DNA from: Tilletiopsis washingtonensis
Taxonomy: Eukaryota; Basidiomycota; Exobasidiomycetes; Entylomatales
Length of the DNA: 64,000 bases
Assembly: GCF_003144115.1 (NCBI RefSeq)
Contig: NW_020312006.1
Span: forward strand, 595,822 to 659,821
Direction: 5' to 3'
The notes beneath the pieces were generated by a model. That model ran no database searches. It saw only the letters and a program-made list of their open reading frames with translations, and had not been told where the DNA came from. Below are positions 1 through 11,335 of this stretch, one piece after another (positions within the stretch are counted from its first letter, which is position 1; every line of letters begins with the position of its first letter). A program made the translations under genes and the position numbers.

Positions 1-2
1 TG

Positions 3-1808
3 CTCCACGTCGTGCTCATCGATCCCGAGTGGCTCACGCTGCGCCGCGCGCTCGAGTCGTCCGTCTTCCTCTTCACGACCATTGTCTGGCTGTCTTCTGC
101 ATACGACGAGCAGCGGCGCGACCTCGTGGACCAGCTGCAGCCCGAGATGGACTTGCTCATCGGGCAGGTCATCACGCGCGGCTGCAAGTCAGTCGAGGTA
201 GTGCAGGGCTTCTTGCTGCTTTACTTCTGGAATCGCCCATCGGCCGACCCGGAAAAGGACAAGGCATGGCTCTACGCCGGAATTGCCATTCGGCTGGCCG
301 TGGAGAAGAGTCTGCACCTGGCAAAGCCCGGCGAAGACGCGGGCGAGCAGCGCAACCGCGAGCGCACGATGATCATGACTTTCGTCGTCGACCGCAGCCT
401 CAGCCTTGCCGTGGGCAAGCCGTGGACGATTCAAGCCGACTCGTCGCAGCTCGTCATGGACTGCAACGCATGGTGCGAGCATCCCATGGCCCGCTCGTGG
501 GACATGGGCATCTCAGCGCTGGCTGATCTGCTAAAGGTGACGAGCAAGCAGACGGACGCGCTGCGCAGCGCCGTGCGCGACTGGACCGAGGACAACGATG
601 ACGGCTTCGACTGCTCTTCCGTGATGCTCATGATGAACGAGGAGCTGGAGCAATGGCGGCGGCGCTGGGACAAGAGCGGCTTCTTCACCTCGCCCGTCAA
701 CACGGAGCTGCCCTCGGCCTCGCCGGCGCCGACAAACGCCACGGACACGACGCGCGCCGGGAGTGCGGGCATTGGCGGCACGCCTTCATCGGCATCGAGT
801 CCGCGCCCAGACATCCACGTGCGCACGCTGCACTACATCACGAAGCAGGCCAGTATGCGCTACAACTTCGCTGTACTTGTCCTCAACTCGTTCGGGCTGC
901 AGTACTGCGCCACGCGCCCACGCAAGGCGGCCGCCCGCACGCTGTGCGTGCCGCGTGCCATCTCGGCCGCACAGAATGTGCTCGCTGCCGCGCGCGATGG
1001 CCTGAGGGGCACGATGGCGCTCTCGCCGCACACGCAGTTCGTCATTCTCTCCTTCGCCCTCGTCTCGCTGATCAAGTTGTCCAAGGCGCCGCCGATCGGC
1101 GACTTTGCGTCGGAGCGCCTCGTCACCGACGTGCAGTCCGGCATCGACTTTCTCGACTCCATCTCGATGAGCCCCACGCACACGCCTGCGCGTCTCGCCT
1201 CGCTGCTGCGCCTGTTGCTGCGGAACAGCCGCTCTGGCGGTGCAGGCGGGGCCGACGACGCAGGTGGCCAGCGCACTGGCTCGCGCGACGGCGAGGGCAG
1301 CTCGCGCACCGAGCGGCGCAGCAACCTCAAGAAGCCGGCGTACGCACCTGGCATGGAAGTGCATCGCCTACCTCCGCGCTCGTCACGCGCGGTCACGCCG
1401 CACGCCGAGCCAGACGGCGACAGCACGCCGTCCAAGTCGCCGGCCTCGCTCATGGCGCCGACGCTCTCGTTCAGCACGCCGCGGCAGACGGCTGCCTCTG
1501 CAACGCAGCAGCGCGTGCAGGGGCAGCACGTCTCCTTCTCCGAGCCGCCGTCGGACCCGGCGCAGCTGCTGCTGCACTTTGCCGAGCCGGGCGTCGACGG
1601 CGCGCGGCGCCCCTTTGCGTCTGACACGCCGAGCAACGGCGTCGCACTGACGCCCTTCGGCGACGGCACGTACGCCGGGCACGGCGGAGGCCCGCTTTCG
1701 CCGCTGCCGCTCGACTTCAGCCTGCTCGGCGCCAACGGCTCGACGGCGCTGGGCCAGATGACGGCCGAGGAGATCCTCGACGACTCGTTCTGGCTCCGAC
1801 TTGGCTGA
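3..1808 (+). CDS. fungal-specific transcription factor, 3' part (cut by window edge)
   Basis: The reading frame is open to the left edge, so the N-terminus, where a Zn2Cys6 DNA-binding domain would be expected, lies outside the window. The visible first 170 or so residues match the middle homology region of fungal transcription factors: an AWLYAGIAIRLAVEKSLHLAK-like helix is followed by RERTMIMTFVVDRSLSLAVGKPW, the usual R-x-R-x-W/M ... DR-S/L-S pattern with GKP. The rest is serine-, proline- and arginine-rich and probably disordered, ending in a short acidic and hydrophobic tail (EEILDDSFWLRLG) that could be an activation segment. No intron is needed in this part. Target genes cannot be told. 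It is followed on the same strand by ARS2 after 578 bases. Family assignment is fairly firm; specificity is unknown. Confidence 0.75.
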   Translation, partial: LHVVLIDPEWLTLRRALESSVFLFTTIVWLSSAYDEQRRDLVDQLQPEMDLLIGQVITRGCKSVEVVQGFLLLYFWNRPSADPEKDKAWLYAGIAIRLAVEKSLHLAKPGEDAGEQRNRERTMIMTFVVDRSLSLAVGKPWTIQADSSQLVMDCNAWCEHPMARSWDMGISALADLLKVTSKQTDALRSAVRDWTEDNDDGFDCSSVMLMMNEELEQWRRRWDKSGFFTSPVNTELPSASPAPTNATDTTRAGSAGIGGTPSSASSPRPDIHVRTLHYITKQASMRYNFAVLVLNSFGLQYCATRPRKAAARTLCVPRAISAAQNVLAAARDGLRGTMALSPHTQFVILSFALVSLIKLSKAPPIGDFASERLVTDVQSGIDFLDSISMSPTHTPARLASLLRLLLRNSRSGGAGGADDAGGQRTGSRDGEGSSRTERRSNLKKPAYAPGMEVHRLPPRSSRAVTPHAEPDGDSTPSKSPASLMAPTLSFSTPRQTAASATQQRVQGQHVSFSEPPSDPAQLLLHFAEPGVDGARRPFASDTPSNGVALTPFGDGTYAGHGGGPLSPLPLDFSLLGANGSTALGQMTAEEILDDSFWLRLG

Positions 1809-2386
1809 GCATTTCCCGTCCGCTGCGCTTTCCCGTCTCTGTTTCCGCACTGTATACCAATGCAAGCTCTGCGTCCCACTCGCTTGTGACTCTGACTGTG
1901 TGCACTTGTCGTGCCTTTCTGCCTACGGCGAAGCTCGAGGCGCACAGAGGGTGGGACAAGGAGCGCGGCGCGGGTCGCGTCACGTGATCGCGCGACGCGA
2001 CGTCGGCCTCGGTCTCCGCACACATTGGCCCCGACCGTGCATGCTTCTGACCCGCTTCCTCCACCCCTCCCGTCTGCGCCGCCTGTCTGTTTCTCTCCTC
2101 CTTTCCCGGCTTCCTTGACGACCCCCGCTTCTTTCTTCCCGCGCGCACTCGCGTCAGCAGTACGCGCATACGCGACTGCGGCCGCTGCGTGCGCTTCTTC
2201 TCGCCGCTCGCTGGGTCGTGCGGGCCGCTCTTCTGGCGGAGCTGCTGGAAGTGCTCTGTCACTAAGAGCTGCGCTGCTGCCACCCATCGGCCTAGACTTG
2301 CGTCTACAACGCGCGAGAGCACGTACTCTCTGCTGCACGCTCCTGCCGGCCGAGCCTTTCGCTGCTGGTGCTGCGACAAGGGAACG
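1809..2386. other. intergenic region between transcription factor and ARS2
   Basis: A 578-base spacer between two genes on the plus strand. It must hold the 3' end of the first gene and the promoter and 5' leader of ARS2. It is rich in pyrimidine runs on the plus strand (about 2040-2150). I see no TATA-like box, tRNA or convincing exon. Confidence 0.5.
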
Positions 2387-5300
2387 ATGGACCCGATGGC
2401 ACGAGACTCGTACGAGCCTCGCGCGCCGCTGCCTGACATCTACGATGAGGGTGAGTGCCAGTCGAATCCGCTTCATAGGTAGCAGTAGGGCGCCTCGGCG
2501 TCTGTGCTCGCCGTTCTCGCAGCTGCTGACCTGCATGCGCAGAGCCTCGCATGCTGAAGCGGCGGCGCTCCATCTCGCCGCGCCGCGGGCCGGACCACTA
2601 CGAGCCGGCACGGCAGCGCTCGCCGCGCATGGGTGCAGGCACCGTGAACGGCTACACGATCGACCCCACGCGCACAGACCCGGACTATCTGGCCTGGATC
2701 GCGCGGCAGCGCGCCCGCGAGGAGGAGCGTCGCGGCGGGCCGCAGGGCTGGGCTGGCGGCGACGACGACTGGGAGCGCAATCGCTGGCGCGACGAGCGCG
2801 GCTTTGATGAGCCGCCGCACATGCGCGGAGGGTTCGACGACGACCGCTATGCGCCGCGCATGCGGCCCGAGGATGACTGGGACCGGGCTCGTGAGTGTGC
2901 TCCTGTCGAGCGCAGCTGAAGCTGAGGCTAATGCGGATGTATGCTGCCCAGCGTCTCGCGGACGCTCATACCGCGATGATGACCCATACGGGCCAGGCGG
3001 ACCGGACAGGCGTGGCGCATACCCTGGCTCGGGGTACCCGGGAGGCCGCGACGCGCGGTCAGTGGAGCTGGCGCAGACAATGTCTCTGCCGCGCTCATCC
3101 TCTTGCTTGCAGGCCTCTTGACCCGCTCGACCACGACGGCCTGCTGCCGTTCAAGCGCTACGCGCAGCTCCTGCGCGAGAGCGGCCACGAGCCTGCCGCG
3201 CTCTCCTCGTCGCCGGCTGCCTCTGCGGAGCTGTACGAGAAGTACACGGCGTACCGCTCCACCTACCAGAGCCGCGCCATGCGCCGCTTCTTCGATGAGC
3301 ACCGCGAGCAGCCCTGGTTCGTGGAGAAGTACGGCATTGGCGAGTCGGATGTCGCTGCGCGCACTGCGCGCCGGAAGCGCGGCCGTGTGGGCACAAAGGC
3401 CCGCTGGCTGGAGGAGCTGCGCAGTGGGAAGCTGGATCAGGTCTGCCTCGACGTGAAGCGTGAGTTTGCGCTTCATATGCCATTGACTGCCAGCGCTTAC
3501 GCGTCTTGCCCAGTGGCATCACCTGAGCTGCTCGCGACGCTCGAGGGCGGCCTTGCTGCGCACGAGGGCAAAGGCCTGCTGGCGACAACCACGCGTGACG
3601 GCGAGGCGGAGGTGCTGCACGACCCCGACACGGCCGTGACGCCCGCAAACCCGCACGAGGTGATGATCCGCTCAGTGCCCGTGGAGCTGCCGCGCGCAGA
3701 CCTCGAGGCCGCGCTCGCCAAGCTGCCGGGCTTTCAGTACCTCGCCATGGGCGAGCCGCATCAGAGCAAGCGCTACGGGCGCATGGGCTGGGTCGTGTTC
3801 GATGCCGACACGAACATGTCGGACGCCATCTCATCTCTGAACAGCCTGCCAGTGAGTGGCTGCGACCTCGCGTCGCGTGCAGAACTGGGGCTGACTGGAG
3901 CGACACAGATCGGCGACGGCAAGCTCACGTACGAGACGACTGATCGCGCTGCACATGCGCGCATGCGCATCGCGCCGCCGCAGGCATCCGCGCTGCCTCG
4001 GCTCGCGCACGACCTGCGTCAGGCGCGGGATCTCGTGGCCACGCTCGAGCGCGAGGACCGCAAGCTCTGGCACGAGGAGCTCGACGCCATGCCCGTCGAC
4101 GGTGCGGCTCCGGAGGAGCTGGCGTGGCTCGACGTGGATGCCTCTGCTGAGATTGAGCAGCGATGCGCGCACCTCGATGTCGGCCGCGGCGAGCTCGGCT
4201 GGGAGGAGATCGAGCGGCAGGCTGCTGGCGGCCAGCCGGCGCCTCGCGCAGAAGGCGAGGAGGAGCCGGCAGACAAGCCAGAGGACCTGCCGCCTGCGCG
4301 TCTGCGCGAGATCGTGAGTGAACTTGCGGCACCGCCCGCGCATCTCGCTTAGCATCGCTTGGCTGATCCCTCGCACAGCTCACGAAGCACCTCGACCTGC
4401 ATCTCGACCTGCTGCGCTACGTCTGGCACTGCGACTACTACGCCACGATCATGTGCGACTTTGCCGAGGAGCTCGTGCGCCGGGCTCCGCGGCATCTTCG
4501 CCGTGTCGAGTCGAGCCTGCAGATGGAGAAGGGCTGGGCAAACAGTCTCGATGAGAAGCACCAGCTTTGGGTGTCCCCTCAGACGGTCGACGTGGAGTTC
4601 TACGGCGGCCGCAACCTCGAAAAGTGAGTGCACCCGCTCCTCGCGCCGCACGGCATCGCTGATGGGCGGTGGGCAACCCAGGGAGCTGCAGGACCTTGCA
4701 GCACCATACTCGCAACTCGACGAAGCCGAGAAGCACCGCTGCATCGTGCCAGTGACGCCCGCCGAGGGCGACACGGCCGAGGTGCTCTGCAACAAGCCCT
4801 TCAGGGCAGCCATCTTCGTGCGCAAGCACGTCGTCAACAAGCACCGCGCGTTCCTCGACCAGATCGCTGGCAACAAGATCAGAGACGTGAGTCTGGCCTA
4901 CGCGGCGCTACTCCGACCTTTGCTGAGCCTGCGAGCAGATCGAGGCCTACAACGCCTACATTCTCGATCCAGCGCGCACGATGCCAACGCTGCAGGCTCC
5001 CGGCACGCGCGACGGCAGCCGGCAGTCCGGCGCCGGCCAGCCGCGTGGCACGCCGCAGCTTGCGTCGCGCATTGGCATGCCGCGCAACCAGAGCTTCGAC
5101 TCGCCGGGCATGCTGGGCAACCTGCCGATGCACGCGCCGCCACTGAGCCTCATGAACGTCGGCAGCGGGGGCATGGGCATGCCGATGGGCATGGGCGTGC
5201 CCGTGCCCTTCGCGGCTGCCGGCGCGCAGTTCGGCCCGCTCATCCGCATGGGCGGCAGCGTGCCCGTGCAGGACTCGCCCGTCGCCGCACGGCGCGGTGC

Positions 5301-5554
5301 ACGCGCGTCTGAGCGCAGCGAAGCTCCTCTGGGCTCGCGTCTGGGCCCGGCGCCGCCGGCCAACGACCTCGTGATGTCCGAGCCACTACCCGAGCCGCCG
5401 CGGCCACTGGACCCGGTGAGTCGTTCTGGTGCGGCTTTGCGTGCTCGTGAGCTCACTGTGTCTTTCTCAGCGAGCACGAGGCGCGCCGAAGCGGTACGAG
5501 GACCTGGACAGCGCCGGCGATGGCGAGGCTGGCGAGCTTGCGCTCGAGTACTAG
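2387..5554 (+). CDS. ARS2: SERRATE/ARS2 family RNA-processing protein
   Basis: Exons 2387-2450, 2543-2890, 2952-3057, 3113-3459, 3514-3851, 3909-4313, 4379-4623, 4682-4886, 4939-5415 and 5471-5554 give 872 residues. ARS2 binds the nuclear cap-binding complex and directs capped transcripts to processing, export or decay (S. pombe Pir2 is the relative). The N-terminus is Arg/Asp/Pro-rich with an SPRR motif. It is followed by the SERRATE_Ars2 N-terminal domain (PLDPLDHDGLLPFKRYAQLL, then RFFDEHREQPWFVEKYG), an RRM-like segment (VMIRSVPVELPRADLEAAL, then GRMGWVVFD) and a helical region with HLDLLRYVWHCDYY. The conserved zinc-finger block near residues 640-680 has HRC, LCNKPF and FVRKHVVNKH. The tail is Gly/Met/Pro-rich. 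The start is the first ATG in frame with the conserved block. The stop lies 72 bases from the RICTOR stop on the other strand. Confidence 0.92.
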
Positions 5555-5626
5555 CTGCCCACGCAAAAGCTGCGGCACAGCGTATGGCACGCAATGATAT
5601 ATTGCCTAGCGCAGGGTATCGTGTGT

Positions 5627-8600
5627 CTACGTCAGGATCGCAGAGCGGCGCTCGCGGCCGAAGGGCAGCGAGGGCACAGGAAGCTGGCGGCTGAAGCGGC
5701 TGTGGTCTTCCGGCGGCGGCGCCGCCTCGGCCGGCTCGAAGCCGCCCTTGAGGACTGTGCAGGGGCGTCAGTGATGCCCAAGCAGGTAGCGGCGGAGCGA
5801 TACTGACTGTGTCGTGGAGTGAGGACGGTGCGAGCGAGCATCTCCGCTTTGGGCGCTCCGGGCCCAAGCTGAGGTGCGGGCTGTGTGAGTATGAGCAGCT
5901 CAGAGCCGCCGTCCCTCTTGCTCACCTCGAGGCCGTAGTCGTCGATGCGGTCTGCGCCGAGAGCCCGGTCGCCCGCGTCCTCGTCGTCAGACATGCTGAC
6001 CTGCGACACGAGATCGTCGAGGCCGTCGTCAGGCTCGGCAGCCTGCTCGTCGTGCATGTGCAGCGGCGCGAAGCTCGACGCAGCTTCCGGCTCGAAGGGC
6101 GTCGACGTGAGCGCGTCGCGACGGCGTGCTAGGAGTCGCGAGCGTGCAGCCGCCAGGCGCTCGACGAAGTCCTCGTCGACGCGCACATCGAAGAGCTCCC
6201 AGACGTATCGCCGCACAGGCTGGCGGTAGTGATGGCTCTCCAGCACCTCGATGGTCCGGCAGATGAGGGCCGGGTTCTCGAACGCGGCGGGGTACCGCGT
6301 CTTGAGCTTGCCGAGCGCGCGCGATGCCTTGTTCGCCTGGATCGAGTTGCCCAGATTGGCGACGCACAGCATGATCGAGCGGTCGATGCGCGACTCTGGC
6401 TCGGCAAAGTCGAGGTAGCGGAGGTGCGTGTCGCGCCGCACAGTCCAGGGCGGAATGGAGACGAACGATGCGAGATCCGAAGGCAGGCAGATGCCGAGAG
6501 AGATGCCGAGCGGACTGGATGCGGCCTCCCAGCCGTAGTCGTGCAGCGACTCGGCGCCTTTCTCCGTCGAGGAGAGCAGTCCGATGACGAAGAAACACGT
6601 GCCTTTGAGGCTCAGGACGGGCGACTGCTCGGCCGTCTCCACGATGACCGGGAGAAGGCCCTCTTCCTCGAGGAACGCGAAGCCGTCAGACGTTGAGCCC
6701 ACATTGCCCGCCGCCCAGAGGACGCTCTTGAGCTTTGCCAAGATCTCGACGTCCGCACTCTCGCGGCAGTGCTGGCGGATGAAGCGCGCAAACTCGGCAA
6801 AGTGGCCCTTGCGCCTCAGCACCTCGCAGCCTTCGCGCGTCTTTGCCAGCTCGCCGTAGAAGTGGCTCGGCACTACGCCGTCGAACTCTTGCGCCAGGTG
6901 TGCGTCGTCTGTCGCTCGTCGCGGGTTCAACGCACGCGCGAGCAGCACCTCGAGCTGGATCGTGTAGCGCAGGTTGCGGTAGTGGAACCAGGAGTCCATC
7001 TCGCGCTCGATGTAGCCTGCGTCGAGCAGATAGCGCAGGCCGATGCGAGTCGAGAGGAACATGAGCAGCAGCGGATGGCCCGACTCGCCGAGGTGCTCGA
7101 GCACTGGGCGCATCGCCACGACAGCCTCGAGCACGCCGCTGGAGCTGCATGCCTCCTTGACGATGCTGGCGGCCAGCTCGCGCACTTCGGCCGACGGATC
7201 GTACAGCTGCGTCAAGAGCAAGCGCACGACCCACGAGTTGGCGTCTGGGTACCGCTGCAGCAGTTTGGCGAGGTGGCCGGTGGCGAAGAGGCGCATGGGC
7301 TCGTACGTCGACGTGAGGACCTTGGAGAGCAGAATGCGGCAGTGGCCGTCGAAGCTGTAGTCGAAGGTCTCCACGAGCAGACGCATGAGATCGTCGCGGC
7401 TGCGCAGCTCGCTGACCGAGTAGAGCGCGGTCGGTAGCTGCGCTCGCTCAAGGAGCGCCATGCCGTCCGGCGAGCGTGTCAGGACGCCCAGCATCTCGAA
7501 ATAGCCATTCGACAGCGTCTCGGCGACGCGGTTCCTCGACAGGATCAGCTCGCTACTGTTGGTCGCCGCGCCCGACGCGTATGGCAGAAGCTGCTCAAGG
7601 CAGTCTCGCAGCTCGCGCAGCAGCTTGTTCTCGCCGAGGAACTTCACGCCGTCGGGGCTCGAGAGCAGCGTCGTGAACGTCACGCAGCCCAAACGCACGT
7701 ACTTCCAATTCGCAGCGGTTCGCGGGATTGCCGAGAAGCGCATGGAAAAGGGCTGGAAGAAGGCGAGCAGACGGCGCATGAACTTGGAGCCGCGCGAGGC
7801 CTCCTCGAGGCGGCGCGGGTTCATCAGTGGACCCTCGAGCAGCTCGATGAGCCGGTCGAAGTTCCAGCGCGTGTGGTCGCGCGTGTTGAGCACCTGCGTC
7901 TCGACCAGGCTGTTGCGGAATACCGTGTCGTCGATCTGCATGTTCACCTTGAGCTTCGCCTTCTCCGTCGGGCGGTCGAGTGCGGCACCAGTCGCTCCCG
8001 GCAAGGCGTCACGGGCGAGCATCGTGCGTCCATCGCGGGCCGCTGCACGATCACGGACACGCTGCCGAGCTTGCAGATCGATGGCCGCCAGAGCACCAGT
8101 GGCCCGCTGCCGCTCGTCGCCGGTGCCGAAGCGCGACGCCATCGCGAAGAGGTGCGGCATGGCGTGGATGCGCGCGCTGTGGAAGAATGTGCGTGGCAGC
8201 AGGCGATTGGCGAGGTGCAAGATCTCGCCCATGAGTAGCGCTGCAGGCCGTGCGAGCTCGGGCGCAGACTCTAGCACGTGCACAATGGCTTCGACAAGGC
8301 CGGCATCGACGAAGACCACCAGCAGCAGCGCAAGATAGTCGTGGAGCAGGTTCAAGCGCGGCGTTGAGCCGCTGGACTGGTCGCGTTGTGCGCCTGTCGG
8401 CGGGAACCGCTGGTGTGTGCTGCCGGTGACCGTGTCGCCCGAGCCCTTGGCTGGCAGACCGGCCTGACTGGCGACGCTGAATGCCTCGTAGAGCACGTCG
8501 AGGATGGCGGTCCGGACTTCGTTGCTGTTGACGCGCAGCGCCAGCACCAGCGAGCGGATTGCATGTCGGTCGTTGATGCAGAGATAGAGGAGACCAGTCC

Positions 8601-10538
8601 AGGATCGCAGCATCACGAGAATGACGCTCGACGTAGTCCGCAGGAGGTCGGCGTACGCTAGACCAGTCACTGCAGGCGCGTCAGTGAAGCCGGACAGAGC
8701 GGCCTGTTCGATCGAGATAGTCAGCGTTGCAGCATCGTGTGATTGAGCGACACGACGCACCTCAATGTCGTTTCCTGCCTTGAAGAAGCAGCGCGTGGCC
8801 GGCAGGTCGGCCAGCAGCAGGACACACTGCGCAATCGCCGGGGCCAGCTCGGGCGGCCCATCGGTGACGGCGTGCAGCACCAGACCAAAGCCGCCGCCAC
8901 GGACCAAGAGCGCTGTGTCCAGCACAGCTGCAAGTGCAGGTCAGCAGACGGTCTCGTGCGGCACACCTCGGGTCCACTCACCCAGCTCAGTCAGTGTCTG
9001 CAGAGCCAAGTGCCGAAGCTTGTCGTTGGTGTGCTCTGCACAGCTGACAAGTGCACGCACGGTGCCCGGGCTGATCAGATCAGGATATGCTGGCGCCGAG
9101 CCGCTGCCGTTTGCACTGGGCTCAGCGCCTGCGACCATGATTGCACGAATGAGCTTGAGGGCTTGCTCGCGCTCCGCCTCGAAGCGATTGTCGCGCAGCA
9201 GCGTCGACATGAGGTAGAGGTCGAGACCTCGGTCTCGCGCATGCTGCACGAGCGCCCACGGCGGCCGCACGAGGGCATGCCTGAGCGTCCGATACGCGGC
9301 TGCGCGCACTTCTTTGCCGGCACTGTCGGCGAGACAGGGCACGAGGCTGTGCGGGAGTCAGCAGGCTGCAGTCGAGCACGCTAAGACAGCCACTCACGCG
9401 CTAACGATCTCCTCCGGAGCCAGCTCATAGCGCACGCGAGGGTTGCGCTGCAAAACGTCTGCCAGCTGCAGCAGCGTCTCGACTCTGCGGCGCGGCAGGT
9501 CGCCGAGGCCGGCCACATGGCTGGGCGTGCGGACATGCGCGCTCTCGCCTTTGGCCTGAGCGGCCGCACGGGCCCGTTGTGCACTGCGCGTCGTGCTCGG
9601 AGTGGCAGGTGGACCCATGTGCCTCGTAGGCGGAGAGATTGGCGCGAACTCTGGCGGCGATTGTGCCATCTCTGAAGCATCGGACAGAATGCGCTTTTGC
9701 GTCTCTCGTCCCAAAGATCGCAGTGTGTCAACCAGCGCGGCAGCACGCGATCGTGCCAGGAAGGCCTCATCCGCTGAGGGCACGGGGTCAGCATTGGCCG
9801 CCGAAGCTCATCGAGGTACCCACATGGGCCATCTGCTGGTTGTCTGTCCTCAAGCGCCACCTCGTACGCATCGAGGATGCCCAGCCCGCCAGTCGCCGGC
9901 GTGAAGGGCGTGTCGGGCGCAGAGTGGAGCGGAAAGGCGGAGCCGCGAGGTGAGCGCAGGCCAAGGCCGCCGCTCGAGTCGTCCATCAGCGGCGAGGAGA
10001 TGGGCAGCGGCGTCGGAAAGCCGTACGATGCATCTGACCCGGACGGGCCAGTGCTGAATGTCGGCGAGTCTGGCGAGCAGGGTCTCAGCAATGCCGCAGC
10101 CAGCAGCTGGACGGCGCACTCACAGCGCATCTTCAGCTCGTCGATCTGCCGCACCAGGCTCACGATGCGTGCGTTCGCATTGTCGAGCTCCTTCTGCACC
10201 TGCCGTCGCAGCGCCTCCTTGCCCGCCTGCGCCTCGCCGTTCTGCGCCTCGGCGCGGCCGCCGTCGGCGTCGCTGTCCTGCATGCTGCCGCTGCTGCCCG
10301 GCGGGCTGCCGCGCCCGCTGCTCGCCGCACTGCCGCTGCTGCTCGGGCGAGCACTGCGCGGCATGCGGCGGCGCGGCCGCTCGGGGCGTGTGAGAGGCGC
10401 AGGCGAGGAGGACGACGGCCCCGCAGCCGCAGCACCCGGCGCCACGGCATCGAAGACGCGCAGCAGATTGGCGGCGCCGTCTGCGATCTTGACCTCGGTG
10501 TCGAGGCGCGCCTCAAGCGCGGCGAGCAGATGGGCCAT
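5627..10538 (-). CDS. RICTOR: RICTOR/Ste20/Avo3 subunit of TOR complex 2
   Basis: Exons, read on the minus strand, are 10538-9824, 9773-9398, 9346-8982, 8927-5926, 5868-5808 and 5754-5627, giving 1548 residues. RICTOR is the scaffold that defines TORC2, the kinase complex controlling actin, membrane tension and AGC kinases. A short HR1-like helical N-terminus (LDNANARIVSLVRQIDELKMR) precedes a long armadillo-like helical body. Family blocks seen are the RICTOR N-terminal repeats, the middle region (LLAFFQPFSMRFSAIPR, then LSNGYFEMLGVLTRSPDG), the RICTOR_V region (GTCFFVIGLLSSTEKGAESL) and the adjoining PLGISLGICLPSDL motif. The 57-base intron 5925-5869 has no stop and is a multiple of three, so retention would only add 19 residues. 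The last intron (5807-5755) has a GTCAGT donor, and its removal gives a natural C-terminus ending RRSAILT. The ATG at 10538 is the first in frame. Confidence 0.93.
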
Positions 10539-11335
10539 CTTGAGCGCTACGGGAGGGCAGGGCGGAGAGGCAGGTCGTCACCGCAGCGCCGGCGCCGTCC
10601 GAGCGTGGGCCCCGTCACACGACCCAGTGGAGGCAGCGCTTGCTTGTTCCCAGCGACGGCCTGCTCGCGCGGCGGACTGGTGGGCAGGCTGCGAGCCGTG
10701 GGCGAGGCTGCCGAAGGTGACGGTCGAGTGCAGAGGATGCGTGTGGGGCCTGAGCGCCGCCAGCAGCGGTGAATGTGGGGGAGAGCCACAAGCATCTGAG
10801 CTCGCCGCGCACGGCTGTCTTAGCGCTTGTGGCTTGAGCTTGCGGCACCACGGCAGCCGGCGCTGCTCCCACGATGCCTTGTGGCACGCCGACAGCGAGC
10901 GCGATCGATCAGCGATGCGCGCCCATTCGGTGTCCGCATCGGCCATCTCTCTTTCTTTCCTACCTCATCCTCCTCGCCGCGCCCTCCATCCGCCACCACG
11001 GGCGTCCGCTCGCACTTGCAGAGCCACGTCCCGCACAGCTTCACTGCCTGCTGCGGGCCTCTCGTCGCCGCCAGCGCTGCATCGTGCTGCTGGGCGCCTG
11101 CCTCCACACGCCGCCGGGCGCGCAAGACGGCCCCGCGCGCTCTAGCCGTCCTCCTCCTTCGCATTCGTGGCGCCGGCCAGCACGCAGCACGCCGGCACAC
11201 ACAGTATCGCCCTTGTGCTGTGGTCTGCGCTAAGTCTCCCCACATAGCCATACGGCGCGCCGAGCCGCAATATCTGGCGGCGCCGCGTCTGCGCTGCACG
11301 GCTGCGCCTCTGAGCACCTTTGGCTCGCCTGAAGC
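10539..11335. promoter_or_regulatory. divergent promoter region, RICTOR / LIM-binding gene
   Basis: A 797-base spacer between the start codons of two genes pointing away from each other, so both promoters and leaders must lie here. Pyrimidine-rich stretches occur around 10945-11000 on the plus strand. No TATA-like box and no extra gene is convincing; long open frames across it look like GC-driven chance frames. Confidence 0.5.
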
